Source: Arthrobacter sp. Soil764 (GTDB taxonomy: Bacteria > Actinomycetota > Actinomycetes > Actinomycetales > Micrococcaceae). From it: a stretch of 64,000 bases of DNA. The notes under the pieces are model-generated. The model was given only the letters and a program-made list of their open reading frames with translations, ran no database searches and was not told the DNA's origin. The stretch is from contig NZ_LMSI01000002.1 of the NCBI RefSeq assembly GCF_001428075.1, positions 96,590 to 160,589 of the forward strand. Direction: 5' to 3'. This document shows positions 8,577 through 16,429 of the stretch, piece after piece (the stretch's first letter is position 1; each line of letters starts with the position of its first letter). The translations under genes and the position numbers were made by a program.

Positions 8577-8824
8577 TCGGCATCATCCCATGTGAGCTCG
8601 GTCAGAGCCGTGGTAACGAGCCCCACCTGGGCTGCCGGCAGGTGCAGGGCTTCGTTGAGGTAGGCGTCGAGGGACAGTTCGTCCACGTCCCCGCCGATGC
8701 CGTAGTAGTACGTCCACAACTTCAGGAGTGGAAGGCCGGCGTCCTGGAATTGGCGCGCTGCTCCATGCCGCTGCTCGTCGGCTTCGATCAACTGGTCCGG
8801 ACCTCCGGTCCATTCGGCGTTCAT
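8573..8824 (-). CDS. Small ANTAR-associated protein A, 83 aa (unnamed family)
   Basis: No named domain recognised. The core LKLWTYYYGIGGDVDELSLD...AYLNEALHLPAAQ aligns with protein B at 9736-10062: LW, Y, G, GD, E, AYL, LP, Q and a late EL are shared. The predicted fold is helical and soluble. It overlaps the GAF-ANTAR gene before it and the one after it by 4 bases each (ATGA and GTGA junctions), the tightest coupling in the window. This suggests stoichiometric production with, and perhaps binding to, those regulators. Confidence 0.8.
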   Translation of the reverse strand: MNAEWTGGPDQLIEADEQRHGAARQFQDAGLPLLKLWTYYYGIGGDVDELSLDAYLNEALHLPAAQVGLVTTALTELTWDDAE

Positions 8825-9552
8825 ATTTCCCCCCTACCCGGACCGGTGCTAAAGCTTCCCCTCGCCACGATCTCCTGCGCAATTTCCTGGATGCGGCGGT
8901 TGCCCGACTTGGCGGCGGCCTGGAGGAGCTCCAGTGCGCCATCCCGGCTGCCGCGGGCCTGGAGCATCACCAGCGCAACTGCTGCGTCCACTACCGCACG
9001 GGACTTAAGCGCAGCACGCAGGTCCTCGGGAAAGACGTCAGGGGCGTGGAGCCGCAGGGCGAGCCGAAGGATGCGGGACATCGACGCGGCCTGGTCCTCC
9101 ACCAGCTTGACGGTGTCCGGGCCGAACGCGTGGACGGTATGCGCGTAGCAGTTCAGGGCCGCCTGGGAAAGGGGATCCGTGTGGATGGGAACCGCCAGGA
9201 CCGAACGGACGCCCAGCTTTGCAACGGCATAGGTGTACGGGGCCCACCTCTGGTCAAGCTGCAGGTCCTCAATCAATACCGTGTGCTGCTCACGGAGGGC
9301 GGTGAGGCAAGGGCCGGTACCAAAGGCGTATTGCGTCTCGTCCAGCCGGCGGCCTTCTTCACTGCTGTAGGCAAAGGTGGACAGCGCACCGTCGCGCTCC
9401 ACCGTGACCGTGCATTCCACCGGAGCGCCGTCACCCCCCAGCTGCGATGCCGATATGGTCGCCAGGCCCAGGAGGAACTTGGAAAACTCCGGGGTGTTCA
9501 GCAGCAAGTCCTGGTACTCGTCCGCTGTGGTGAGTGCATCGTTGTGGGCCAT
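8821..9552 (-). CDS. GAF-ANTAR RNA-binding regulator 2
   Basis: 243 residues. GAF at ~25-165 (TGPCLTALREQHTVLIEDLQLDQRW, SVLAVPIHTDPLSQAALNCYA) and ANTAR at ~175-230 (LKSRAVVDAAVALVMLQARGSRDGALELLQ). The ANTAR core is more diverged than in regulators 1, 4 and 5: the usual A-x-G-x-I-M reads AVALVM, so RNA specificity may differ. GAGG precedes ATG 9552 at a good distance. Its stop overlaps the start of small protein A. It lacks the THF tail of regulators 1 and 4. Confidence 0.88.
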   Translation of the reverse strand: MAHNDALTTADEYQDLLLNTPEFSKFLLGLATISASQLGGDGAPVECTVTVERDGALSTFAYSSEEGRRLDETQYAFGTGPCLTALREQHTVLIEDLQLDQRWAPYTYAVAKLGVRSVLAVPIHTDPLSQAALNCYAHTVHAFGPDTVKLVEDQAASMSRILRLALRLHAPDVFPEDLRAALKSRAVVDAAVALVMLQARGSRDGALELLQAAAKSGNRRIQEIAQEIVARGSFSTGPGRGEI

Positions 9553-9735
9553 CAGGCCTCGATCCCTAATTTGCGCCAGTGACAGTTGCTGCTGGCTTTC
9601 GGCTTCCCGCTCTCAACGCGGAAGGCCCGGCAGTCAATGTCCGGATGCTGCATCCGGAAATCTCCTGCGTTCGACACTACGCCTGTGCGCGGGGTTCGGA
9701 ACAGGGCCTCATGTCCTTCTTGCGGAGGGCCGCAC

Positions 9736-10062
9736 CTAGGGGCCAGGTGTGGCGGCACCTGGCTGGCTCCCGCCGTCGTCATTCCCTTCCGCGGCCCGCG
9801 GCTCGGCTGTGAAGTCATTGGAGTACGGCGCCCGCGGCCGGGGCCGCTCGTCAATGAGCTCGTTCGCGGCGAGCGCCAGCAGGTCACGCTGGACCGGCGG
9901 CAGCGAGAGAAGGCCCTGCAGGTAGGCCTCCACCTCGTACTCTCCTGCGTCCCCGGACATGCCGAAGTACTTCAACCACAGCTCCGGCACGGAGATGTCT
10001 GCTGCCCTGATAGCTGCACGGAGCCGGCGTCTTTGTTCCGGTTCGTGTGGATCAAAACCCAT
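9736..10062 (-). CDS. Small ANTAR-associated protein B, 108 aa (unnamed family)
   Basis: Paralogue of protein A over residues ~15-70: VPELWLKYFGMSGDAGEYEVEAYLQGLLSLPPVQRDLL. After that comes a basic-acidic, proline-rich tail (~75-108) that protein A lacks. It starts 9 bases after the stop of GAF-ANTAR regulator 3 and precedes regulator 2 by 183 bases on the same strand. No catalytic motif or membrane segment is visible. Small partner or anti-factor of the GAF-ANTAR proteins is the working idea, inferred from repeated adjacency. Confidence 0.78.
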   Translation of the reverse strand: MGFDPHEPEQRRRLRAAIRAADISVPELWLKYFGMSGDAGEYEVEAYLQGLLSLPPVQRDLLALAANELIDERPRPRAPYSNDFTAEPRAAEGNDDGGSQPGAATPGP

Positions 10063-10071
10063 CCGTGCTGC

Positions 10072-10734
10072 CTAAATCCCGGACGCCGGCGTCCCCGCCA
10101 GGATTGATTCGCTGACGTCCAGCAGGGTGGTGCGCTCCTGCCGGGCCTGGTTCATCAGTTGTTGCAACGCCGCCTGGTGGCTCGTCCCCAGGCGTTCCAT
10201 CAGGACGCCGCAGGCGCGGTTGATGACATCCCTGCTGTGGAGCGACGTTCGCAATGCCTCCGTCATCTTGTGCGGAGCCTCGGTCCCCTGGACATGCGAC
10301 AGGAGGGTGGCCGCCGGTGCAGCGAACAGTTGAAGCAACCGCACGCTCCCCGCGTCATAGGCGGCTGGTGTGGCCGAGTACAGCTTGATGGCGCCGAGCG
10401 TTTCCTTGCCGGCTATCAATGGTGTGCTGACCACTGACCGGATGGGCAGGTCCCGCACGGAATCCCGCCACAGCGGCCAGCGCGGGTCGTCGTGGAGGTC
10501 CTGGACCAGGACAGGAGTCTCTGCTGCCCAGGCTGTCAGGCAGGGGCCTTCGCCGTGCCGGTACTGGGCGGCATCCGCTTGTTCCACCACCCTGTCCGTG
10601 TAGCCGCTGCTGGTGCGGCGGCCCCTGGAGTCCAGCAGGGAGACACCGGCGCCGATGGTGCCGGGGACTGAGTCCTTGGCCGCTTGGGCCAGAATGCTGA
10701 CGGCCGTACCCACTTTTTCTTCCGTCAACAACAA
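10072..10734 (-). CDS. GAF-ANTAR RNA-binding regulator 3 (5' end possibly frameshifted)
   Basis: At least 220 residues. GAF (GEGPCLTAWAAETPVLVQDLHDDPRWPLW) and ANTAR (LHSRDVINRACGVLMERLGTSHQAALQQL) are clear. The first usable start in this frame is one of three consecutive TTG codons at 10734-10726, the third of which is best spaced from AGGGA. Upstream codons in the same frame read PLDELSTVIARIQGLLL, a family-like N-terminus with no start codon. ATG 10790 would supply one if the following run of four C had five. So the true start may be 10790, with a one-base loss or sequencing error. Confidence 0.82.
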   Translation of the reverse strand: MLLTEEKVGTAVSILAQAAKDSVPGTIGAGVSLLDSRGRRTSSGYTDRVVEQADAAQYRHGEGPCLTAWAAETPVLVQDLHDDPRWPLWRDSVRDLPIRSVVSTPLIAGKETLGAIKLYSATPAAYDAGSVRLLQLFAAPAATLLSHVQGTEAPHKMTEALRTSLHSRDVINRACGVLMERLGTSHQAALQQLMNQARQERTTLLDVSESILAGTPASGI

Positions 10735-10856
10735 TCCCTGGATCCGTGCAATGACGGTGCTGAGCTCGTCAAGGGGAGGTGCTGGGGCATTTCTCCAGCA
10801 TATGCCAACCTGTCAGTCCCCATGCGGCCCTGAGGATGTGACAGTAGGATTGCCCC

Positions 10857-11591
10857 ATGTCGAGTTCAGCAGATAACGAGTCCGTGCGCCAGCTTCAGGA
10901 AATCCTGGTGGGCGCGGAGGGCATTGTGGATTTCCTGTCCGGGCTTTCCGGCATGGCTGCCGCGGCTGTCTCCGAAGCTGCGGACGACATCATCGAGTGC
11001 GCCGTCACGCTTAAAGTCCGGCGGCGTCCAGCCACGGCAGCGGGCAGCAGCGCGCGTGCCGTGGAACTTGACCACATTGAGCAGGTGCTGGGCGATGGGC
11101 CTTGCGTCCGTGCCCTGCGGGAGATGACTCCCATCATGATCGATGACGTCGCAAAAGACCCCAGGTGGCCCGAATTCAACGAAAAGCTGGCAGAGCACAA
11201 TGTGCGCAGCTCCCTTGGCGTGCCGCTGGAAATCACGGGCGATGCCAGGGCGGCGTTGAACTTTTTCGCCGCCAAACCGCACGTGTTCACCGCGGACGTC
11301 TATGACAAGGCAGTGGGTTTCGCTGGGGCGGCGCACAACACCATGCAGCTCTCCGTGCGCATCAACACCATAGAGAATCGGGCCGAAGATCTTGAGGCTG
11401 CGCTCGAGAGCAGGACTGCCATCAACCTGGCCTGCGGGGTAATCATGGCGCAGAACCGGTGCTCACAGGAGGAAGCGATGGAGATCCTCACCAAGGTCTC
11501 CAGCAACCGCAACCGCAAGCTTCGGGATGTCGCCAGGGAACTCATCGAGCAGCTGTCCGGCAGCAGCATCCGCACCCACTTCGACTCATAG
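10857..11591 (+). CDS. GAF-ANTAR RNA-binding regulator 4
   Basis: 244 residues, divergent from the other three. GAF at ~15-165 (GDGPCVRALREMTPIMIDDVAKDPRW, SSLGVPLEITGDARAALNFFA); ANTAR at ~180-232 (LESRTAINLACGVIMAQNRCSQEEAMEIL). It ends RTHFDS. TAGGAT lies about 7 bases before ATG 10857. The GAF domains of these paralogues differ in the pocket region while the ANTAR helices are more alike, suggesting different signals acting on overlapping RNA targets. Confidence 0.9.
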   Translation: MSSSADNESVRQLQEILVGAEGIVDFLSGLSGMAAAAVSEAADDIIECAVTLKVRRRPATAAGSSARAVELDHIEQVLGDGPCVRALREMTPIMIDDVAKDPRWPEFNEKLAEHNVRSSLGVPLEITGDARAALNFFAAKPHVFTADVYDKAVGFAGAAHNTMQLSVRINTIENRAEDLEAALESRTAINLACGVIMAQNRCSQEEAMEILTKVSSNRNRKLRDVARELIEQLSGSSIRTHFDS

Positions 11592-11604
11592 CCGTATTTG
11601 CGGG

Positions 11605-12345
11605 TCAACCTCGTCGGCCGGTCAGCACCGACCGCACGGACACGGCCGCGGCCCCTCCGGTTCGCTGGATGTCCCAGCAATTCCCTTTGCCAATGACGTC
11701 GTAGTCCTGGTCACCTGCGGCAGCCAGCACCATGGCTGTGTTCTCGTCGATGGCCACGGCCCGTTCCACCAGGCCCGCCGCCACGGCGCCCACCGCCCGG
11801 CTCAGCGTTCCCGCCTGCGCGGCGTGGACGTCCACCGAGAACCCCGCCAGTCCAAGACCCTCGCGGATATCCACTGAATCCAGGCCCTCCGAGCATTCCT
11901 CGCCACACACTTCCACTCCATTGATCCGGTATCCGCCAACCAGTGCCCGCTGGGGTGCCACCATGGCGCCGGCAGAAAACCCAAGGTAGGGCGCGCCGTC
12001 GGCCACCAATCTGCTGATGAGTGCGGCCACAGGATGAAGAGCCTCCCAGTAGGCCGGGGTCAAACCGCCGCCCACCACGATCGCATCCACTTGCTCGAAG
12101 GCGGCATCGGTACGCTTTCCGGCTGGAGGCGCCACAGCGATTATCTCGCACCCGAGCCTCGCCTGGAGGGGTTCCGCATAGGGCGCCACGAGCTCGTGCA
12201 GGTTTCCTTCGGGACCATGCACTGCGACGGCAATGCGTGCCTGCCGGTCGCTGCCGGCATGCTCCCGGACATCGAGGGCGAACCGGTCAAAGACTTCCGG
12301 AAATCCCAGGGGATCGGGGCCCGCGCCGGCGAGGTAGATGCTCAT
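11605..12345 (-). CDS. Peptidase S51 / cyanophycinase-like protein
   Basis: 246 residues, class I amidotransferase-like fold. IVVGGGLTPAYW and LGFSAGAMVAP carry the family glycine loop and the nucleophile serine of S51 peptidases (dipeptidase E, cyanophycinase), which cleave Asp-containing dipeptides or cyanophycin. The start is ATG 12345 (MSIYLAGAGPDPLGF); the longer open frame upstream is arginine-rich and has no family match. Substrate is unknown and no cyanophycin synthetase is nearby. Convergent with GAF-ANTAR regulator 4. Confidence 0.8.
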   Translation of the reverse strand: MSIYLAGAGPDPLGFPEVFDRFALDVREHAGSDRQARIAVAVHGPEGNLHELVAPYAEPLQARLGCEIIAVAPPAGKRTDAAFEQVDAIVVGGGLTPAYWEALHPVAALISRLVADGAPYLGFSAGAMVAPQRALVGGYRINGVEVCGEECSEGLDSVDIREGLGLAGFSVDVHAAQAGTLSRAVGAVAAGLVERAVAIDENTAMVLAAAGDQDYDVIGKGNCWDIQRTGGAAAVSVRSVLTGRRG

Positions 12346-12449
12346 GGGCTTCAAGATACCCGCACCAGCAGGGCCACGGCGGCGGTTGCGGCAGCGCCGA
12401 ACGGTCGCCTTACAAAATCCCATTGACGGGCGTCCACGCGAGGACTAAC

Positions 12450-12469
12450 CTACAACCAAATGGTTGTAG
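12450..12469. promoter_or_regulatory. Operator palindrome over the ArsR-type start codon
   Basis: CTACAACC-AAAT-GGTTGTAG, a perfect 8-bp inverted repeat that contains the ATG at 12460. A regulator bound here would block initiation of its own gene; autoregulation is inferred. Confidence 0.7.
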
Positions 12470-12792
12470 ATAAACTGAGTGAGACCGAACTGGACCGCCT
12501 CTTCCAGGCGTTCGCCGATTCCACCCGGCGGGACATCGTCCGCCGGGTCACTGTCGGCGAGTACTCCGTTTCGGGCCTGGCAGCCCTCTACGCCATGAGT
12601 TTCGCGGCCGTCCAGAAGCATGTGGCCGTGTTGGAGCGCGCATCCTTGGTGACCAAGGAAAAACGCGGAAGGGAGCAAATCGTGCGGGGCAATCACGATG
12701 GACTGCAAAAAGCCCGGGGGCTGCTCGATGAATATGAACAAATCTGGCGGCAGCGCGCCGCCAGGATGGCAGACATTCTCGCTGAAGGTTAG
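12460..12792 (+). CDS. ArsR-family winged-helix repressor
   Basis: 110 residues. The HTH reads STRRDIVRRVTVGEYSVSGLAALYAMSFAAVQKHVAVLERASLV with the wing KEKRGREQIV. No metal-binding cysteine box (ELCVCDL) is present, so this is the non-metal subgroup that typically precedes SRPBCC/AHSA1 genes, as here. There is no convincing ribosome site; the start codon lies inside the operator palindrome, which points to a leaderless or near-leaderless mRNA. The downstream gene is 12 bases away. Confidence 0.92.
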   Translation: MVVDKLSETELDRLFQAFADSTRRDIVRRVTVGEYSVSGLAALYAMSFAAVQKHVAVLERASLVTKEKRGREQIVRGNHDGLQKARGLLDEYEQIWRQRAARMADILAEG

Positions 12793-12804
12793 GAAGGCAT
12801 TGCC

Positions 12805-13302
12805 ATGACAGTCATCAGTACGGATAAGAACCCCGAGGCCCTGAGCCTCACCCTGGTTGCCGAGTTCGACGCCGGCGTGGAACGCGTATGGCAGCTCTTC
12901 GAGGACCCGCGGCAGCTGGAGCGCTGGTGGGGTCCGCCCACCTACCCGGCCACCTTCTACAAGCATGAGTTCGTGCCGGGCGGCAAGGCCAGCTACTACA
13001 TGACAGGTCCTGAAGGGGATAAGGCGCACGGCTGGTGGGAGTTCACCAGAATCGAGGCGCCCCGCCAGCTCGAGTTCAACGACGGCTTTGCGGACAACGA
13101 AGGCAATCCCACCGGGGAATTTGGCATCAGCCACGCCACAGTTACCCTTGAGCCCGCGGGGGAGCGGACGAGGATGACCATCCTGTCCACATTTGAGTCC
13201 GAGGAACAGCTGGAGCAGGTCATGGCGATGGGCATGGAAGAGGGCCTCAGGGAGGCCGTGGGCCAGATGGATGGCATCCTCGCCGAGCACGCCAACGCCT
13301 GA
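12805..13302 (+). CDS. SRPBCC/AHSA1-domain protein
   Basis: 165 residues with the helix-grip fold pattern FDAGVERVWQLFEDPRQLERWWGPPTYPATF ... GGKASYYMTGPEGDKAHGWWEF ... TRMTILSTFESEEQLEQVMAMGMEEGL. These domains bind hydrophobic ligands in a deep cavity. Genes of this type commonly follow an ArsR repressor in actinobacteria, and the pair is probably one operon. The ligand and physiological role are unknown. GGAAGG precedes ATG 12805. Confidence 0.9.
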   Translation: MTVISTDKNPEALSLTLVAEFDAGVERVWQLFEDPRQLERWWGPPTYPATFYKHEFVPGGKASYYMTGPEGDKAHGWWEFTRIEAPRQLEFNDGFADNEGNPTGEFGISHATVTLEPAGERTRMTILSTFESEEQLEQVMAMGMEEGLREAVGQMDGILAEHANA

Positions 13303-13338
13303 TTGGCCGTCACCAACCTTTCCCACGGCGCCAGGTGG

Positions 13339-13372
13339 GTGGACGACGGCGGGACGTCCCGTCGTCGTCCAC
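13339..13372. terminator. Terminator of the GACGACGGCGGGA family
   Basis: A 16-bp stem with one G.T wobble (GTGGACGACGGCGGGA against its complement) and a CG loop, after the SRPBCC gene. Confidence 0.8.
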
Positions 13373-13444
13373 CTCCGCCTTTGGGCGTTGATCGGGCAAG
13401 CCCGCCGCTGAAATACTGGACGGTGGACGGCCCGAGGGAAGGCG

Positions 13445-14047
13445 GTGGCGGGGATGAGCGGCGGGGCAGGGAATTTCCGGAAGCGCCTGGAGAGGGCGGC
13501 GGAACTCCGTTCGTACCGCGGCGCGGGCATCAGCGCCGAGGAGGAAGCCGCGCTGGATGCCCTCGACGCCCAGGAGCGGGAGAAGCGCAGGAAAGTCAGC
13601 GACGCTGCCCGCGCCGAATACCTGGTCCGGGACGCCATGGCGCACGGCAAGTTCGACAACCTCAAGTACGCGGGCAAGCCGATCCCCGGCCTGGGCGAAT
13701 CGTACGATCCCGACTGGTGGGTCAAGGGACTGATCCAGCGGGAGAACATCAGCGGCCTGGGCCCGGCCGCCATCCTGCTCCGCACTGAGGACGCGGAACT
13801 CGATGCCAAGCTGGACGCCCAATACACGGAGCAGCAGGTCCGGGATCTCCTGCAGGATTTCAACCGGCGGGTGATCGATGCCCGCCGCCAGTTGCAGGGT
13901 GGCCCCCCGGTGATCACCAAGACCCGTGACGTGGAGGAGGAAGTGGAGCGCTGGCGCACCCGGCGTGCTGCGCGGGTTGTGGAACTTCCTGCCGAGCCGG
14001 AGCCCGACCGCTCCTGGTGGAAGCGGCTGTGGAAGGGGACAGGCTAG
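13445..14047 (+). CDS. DUF1992 (DnaJ homologue subfamily C member 28-like) protein
   Basis: 200 residues. The conserved DUF1992 core is VRDAMAHGKFDNLKYAGKPI followed by DPDWWVKGLIQRENISG (residues ~60-105). The flanks are charged and helical, rich in Arg/Glu, with a basic Trp-containing tail. There is no J-domain HPD, so co-chaperone activity cannot be assumed. GTG 13445 (behind GGGAAGG) or ATG 13454 may start the gene. Role unknown. Confidence 0.85.
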   Translation: MAGMSGGAGNFRKRLERAAELRSYRGAGISAEEEAALDALDAQEREKRRKVSDAARAEYLVRDAMAHGKFDNLKYAGKPIPGLGESYDPDWWVKGLIQRENISGLGPAAILLRTEDAELDAKLDAQYTEQQVRDLLQDFNRRVIDARRQLQGGPPVITKTRDVEEEVERWRTRRAARVVELPAEPEPDRSWWKRLWKGTG

Positions 14048-14063
14048 GACAGGGGTTCCACCC

Positions 14064-14082
14064 AGGGCAGGTAACCGGCCCT
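14064..14082. terminator. Weak hairpin between convergent DUF1992 and PBP genes
   Basis: AGGGCAGGT and ACCGGCCCT pair with one mismatch. It overlaps the stop codon region of the penicillin-binding protein gene. Confidence 0.35.
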
Positions 14083-16252
14083 AGGGTTTGTAATTGGGGT
14101 TGGGGCCAATCATCGACGCGGGAGGCGGTGCGAACGGTGCGGCGGGATAAAGCGGTGCCACCTTGAGCATGTAGTTGGCCCACTGCGGCCCAGCGATCAT
14201 GAACCCATCGAGGCGCGGGTAGAAGGTGCCGTTGATGGTCACGTTCTGTCCTGCCCGCTTTTGGCCTTCCAGGGCGTCGCCGAAGAAGGACGCGGTGACC
14301 AGGCCGGTGGTGTACCCCACCACCCAGGTGGAACCGTTGTTGTTCGAGGTGCCGGTCTTGGCCGCGGTGGGAACCTTGTCATGCACTTTGGGGTTGATCC
14401 AGACGCCGGAGCCCTTCTTCAGGACATCCTGCAGCACCGAGTTGACGCCGCGGGCCACGTCCGGTTTGACGGCCTCGTGGCAGTCCGGCGCCTGGGCAGG
14501 AAGTTTCGCGCCGGCCGCATCCGTGACGTCAGCCAAAGCAATGGGGGCGCAGTAGCGGCCGTCCGTGGCGAATGTGGCGAACGCGTTCGCAAGGGTGAGG
14601 GGGGCAACGCCGGTGCCACCCAGCAGGTTTCCCAGCTGGTGCATGTTGACAGGGCTGCTGTCGAGGCCGCTGTGCAGGCCCACGGCATCGACCATCTTTT
14701 GGATGCCGCAGAAGTCCAGCTGGGAGGCCGATGCGAAGGTGGCGGTGTTGATCGAGTTGTACAGGCCGTAATTGACGGGCATGCGCCGGTAGAAGCCTTC
14801 TTCTGCGTTCTGCAGGTCATCGGCAGCGCCAAGGGCAGGGTTTGCCTGCGCAGTGCTGTAGGCTCCCAGCACCTTGCCGCAGCTGTCCTTCCATGGGAAG
14901 CCCAGGGGGTAGACCCGCTTCGATGCGTCCACTTCGGCGGTGATCGGCTTCCCCTCGTTCAACCATTCCGCGAAAGTGAAGGGCTTCATGGTGGACCCCG
15001 GCTGGAATCCGCCGGCGCCGTTCAGGTCATTGCCCTGCGCGTCCTTGGCATCCACGTTGAAGTTCAGGTTGGTATCGAACTTGCCGGGTTGCGGAAGGAA
15101 CGTCGTGTTTTGGGCCATCGCCAGGATCTTGCCGCTGCCGGGCTGAACGGTTACCAGCGAAGCAGCCCACCGGTCCGGATTTGCCCCTGCGGTCCCGTCC
15201 ACCTGGGCCTGCGCGGCCGCCTGGAGCCTGCTGTCCAAGGTGGTGGTGATCGTGAGGCCGCCCCGGTACAGCCTCCGCTCACGTTCAGGCTCCGTTGGGC
15301 CGTAGGCCGGGTTGTTCAGGATCAGGTGCGAGATGTAGTCGCAGAAGTACGGCGCAATGGCGGCATTGGCACAGCCTTGCTGCTGCGGCGTGATCTTCAA
15401 TTCGATGGGAGCGGCCACGGCCTCATCGTGTTGGGCCTGCGTGATCTTCTTCAGGCGCAGCATCTCGGAGAGGACCTGGTTGCGGCGCACGATCGACTTG
15501 TCCGGATTGGTGGCGGGGTTGTAGAGGGTAGGGCTGTTGACCAGCCCGGCCAGAAGGGCTGCCTGGGGAAGGGTGAGGTCTTTCGCGCTGGTGCTGAAGA
15601 AGTAGCGTGCCGCGGCTTCAATCCCGTAGGCGTTGCTGCTGAAGAACACGATGTTGAGGTAACCCTCAAGGATCTGGTTTTTGGTGTACTTCTTCTCCAG
15701 GGTGACGGCGAGCTTCATCTCCCGCAGTTTGTCGCCGAGGGTCTTCTGTCCGTTCAGGACCACCTCGTCCGGCCTGTCCTGTGAAAGTTGTGCCTCGTTC
15801 AGGACATTGGTGACGTACTGCTGGGTGATGGTCGATGCGCCCTGCTCGCCGCCCTTGGTCAGGTTGGACACCAGTGCCCGCAGGATCCCCTGCGGATCCA
15901 CCCCTGCGTGATCGTAAAACCTGCTGTCCTCGATGGCGATAATGCCGTCCTTGATGAAGGGCGACATCTGGTCCAGCGGCACGCGCACACGGTTTTCCGC
16001 GTAAAACGTTGCGATTGGCTGCCCGTCGGAGGTCAGGACTTTCGTAGCCTGCGACGGCGGTTGCACGGTCAACTCCTCCGGCAGGCGTTCGAAGTAGCCA
16101 ATGGAGGAACTGACACCCATTCCCGCGGCTGCCACCGCCGGGACCACCAGGCTGGCCACCAACACTCCGCACATGACACTTGCTGCAAGGAACCCCAGGA
16201 TCCGTCCCAGGGCAACGCCAAAGCCGCGCCTGCGCTTCCGCCTCTTCACCAT
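14081..16252 (-). CDS. Class A penicillin-binding protein (glycosyltransferase + transpeptidase)
   Basis: 723 residues. A basic N-terminus and one membrane anchor (residues ~14-45) are followed by the GT51 domain with E108 in IAIEDSRFYDHAGVDPQG and GASTITQQYVTN. The transpeptidase has S420-x-x-K423 (GSTMKP), S500-I-N502 and K632-T-G634. It polymerises lipid II and crosslinks peptidoglycan at the outer face of the membrane. The C-terminus ends in a short proline-rich stretch without a PASTA domain. It is monocistronic and divergent from the PadR gene. All catalytic residues are intact. Confidence 0.94.
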   Translation of the reverse strand: MVKRRKRRRGFGVALGRILGFLAASVMCGVLVASLVVPAVAAAGMGVSSSIGYFERLPEELTVQPPSQATKVLTSDGQPIATFYAENRVRVPLDQMSPFIKDGIIAIEDSRFYDHAGVDPQGILRALVSNLTKGGEQGASTITQQYVTNVLNEAQLSQDRPDEVVLNGQKTLGDKLREMKLAVTLEKKYTKNQILEGYLNIVFFSSNAYGIEAAARYFFSTSAKDLTLPQAALLAGLVNSPTLYNPATNPDKSIVRRNQVLSEMLRLKKITQAQHDEAVAAPIELKITPQQQGCANAAIAPYFCDYISHLILNNPAYGPTEPERERRLYRGGLTITTTLDSRLQAAAQAQVDGTAGANPDRWAASLVTVQPGSGKILAMAQNTTFLPQPGKFDTNLNFNVDAKDAQGNDLNGAGGFQPGSTMKPFTFAEWLNEGKPITAEVDASKRVYPLGFPWKDSCGKVLGAYSTAQANPALGAADDLQNAEEGFYRRMPVNYGLYNSINTATFASASQLDFCGIQKMVDAVGLHSGLDSSPVNMHQLGNLLGGTGVAPLTLANAFATFATDGRYCAPIALADVTDAAGAKLPAQAPDCHEAVKPDVARGVNSVLQDVLKKGSGVWINPKVHDKVPTAAKTGTSNNNGSTWVVGYTTGLVTASFFGDALEGQKRAGQNVTINGTFYPRLDGFMIAGPQWANYMLKVAPLYPAAPFAPPPASMIGPNPNYKP

Positions 16253-16351
16253 TCCTCAGCCCTCGTCCTCGAAGGTGGGAACAGAATACGCTTCCGCCAG
16301 GGGGCGAAACAGGGGCGAAAGGTCATGTTTTGGTCACGCTAAACCGTTGAC

Positions 16352-16387
16352 CAGCGATAGTTACCGACATATCGTTAACTATCGCTG
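16352..16387. promoter_or_regulatory. Candidate PadR operator
   Basis: Perfect 12-bp inverted repeat CAGCGATAGTTA / TAACTATCGCTG separated by 12 bases, 43 bp before the PadR start codon. It lies in the divergent region shared with the penicillin-binding protein gene. PadR proteins usually repress themselves through such sites. Confidence 0.7.
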
Positions 16388-16429
16388 ATGAAGCAGCGAA
16401 GACCTCAACAATGAAAGGACCATGCCACC

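Noticed and set aside
9552..9887. 111-codon minus-strand frame bridging small protein B and GAF-ANTAR regulator 2
   Set aside because: Mostly a shadow of protein B in another frame; the 183-base gap shows no supported gene.
14261..15784. 507-codon plus-strand frame antisense to the penicillin-binding protein
   Set aside because: No domain; the minus-strand gene has all catalytic motifs.
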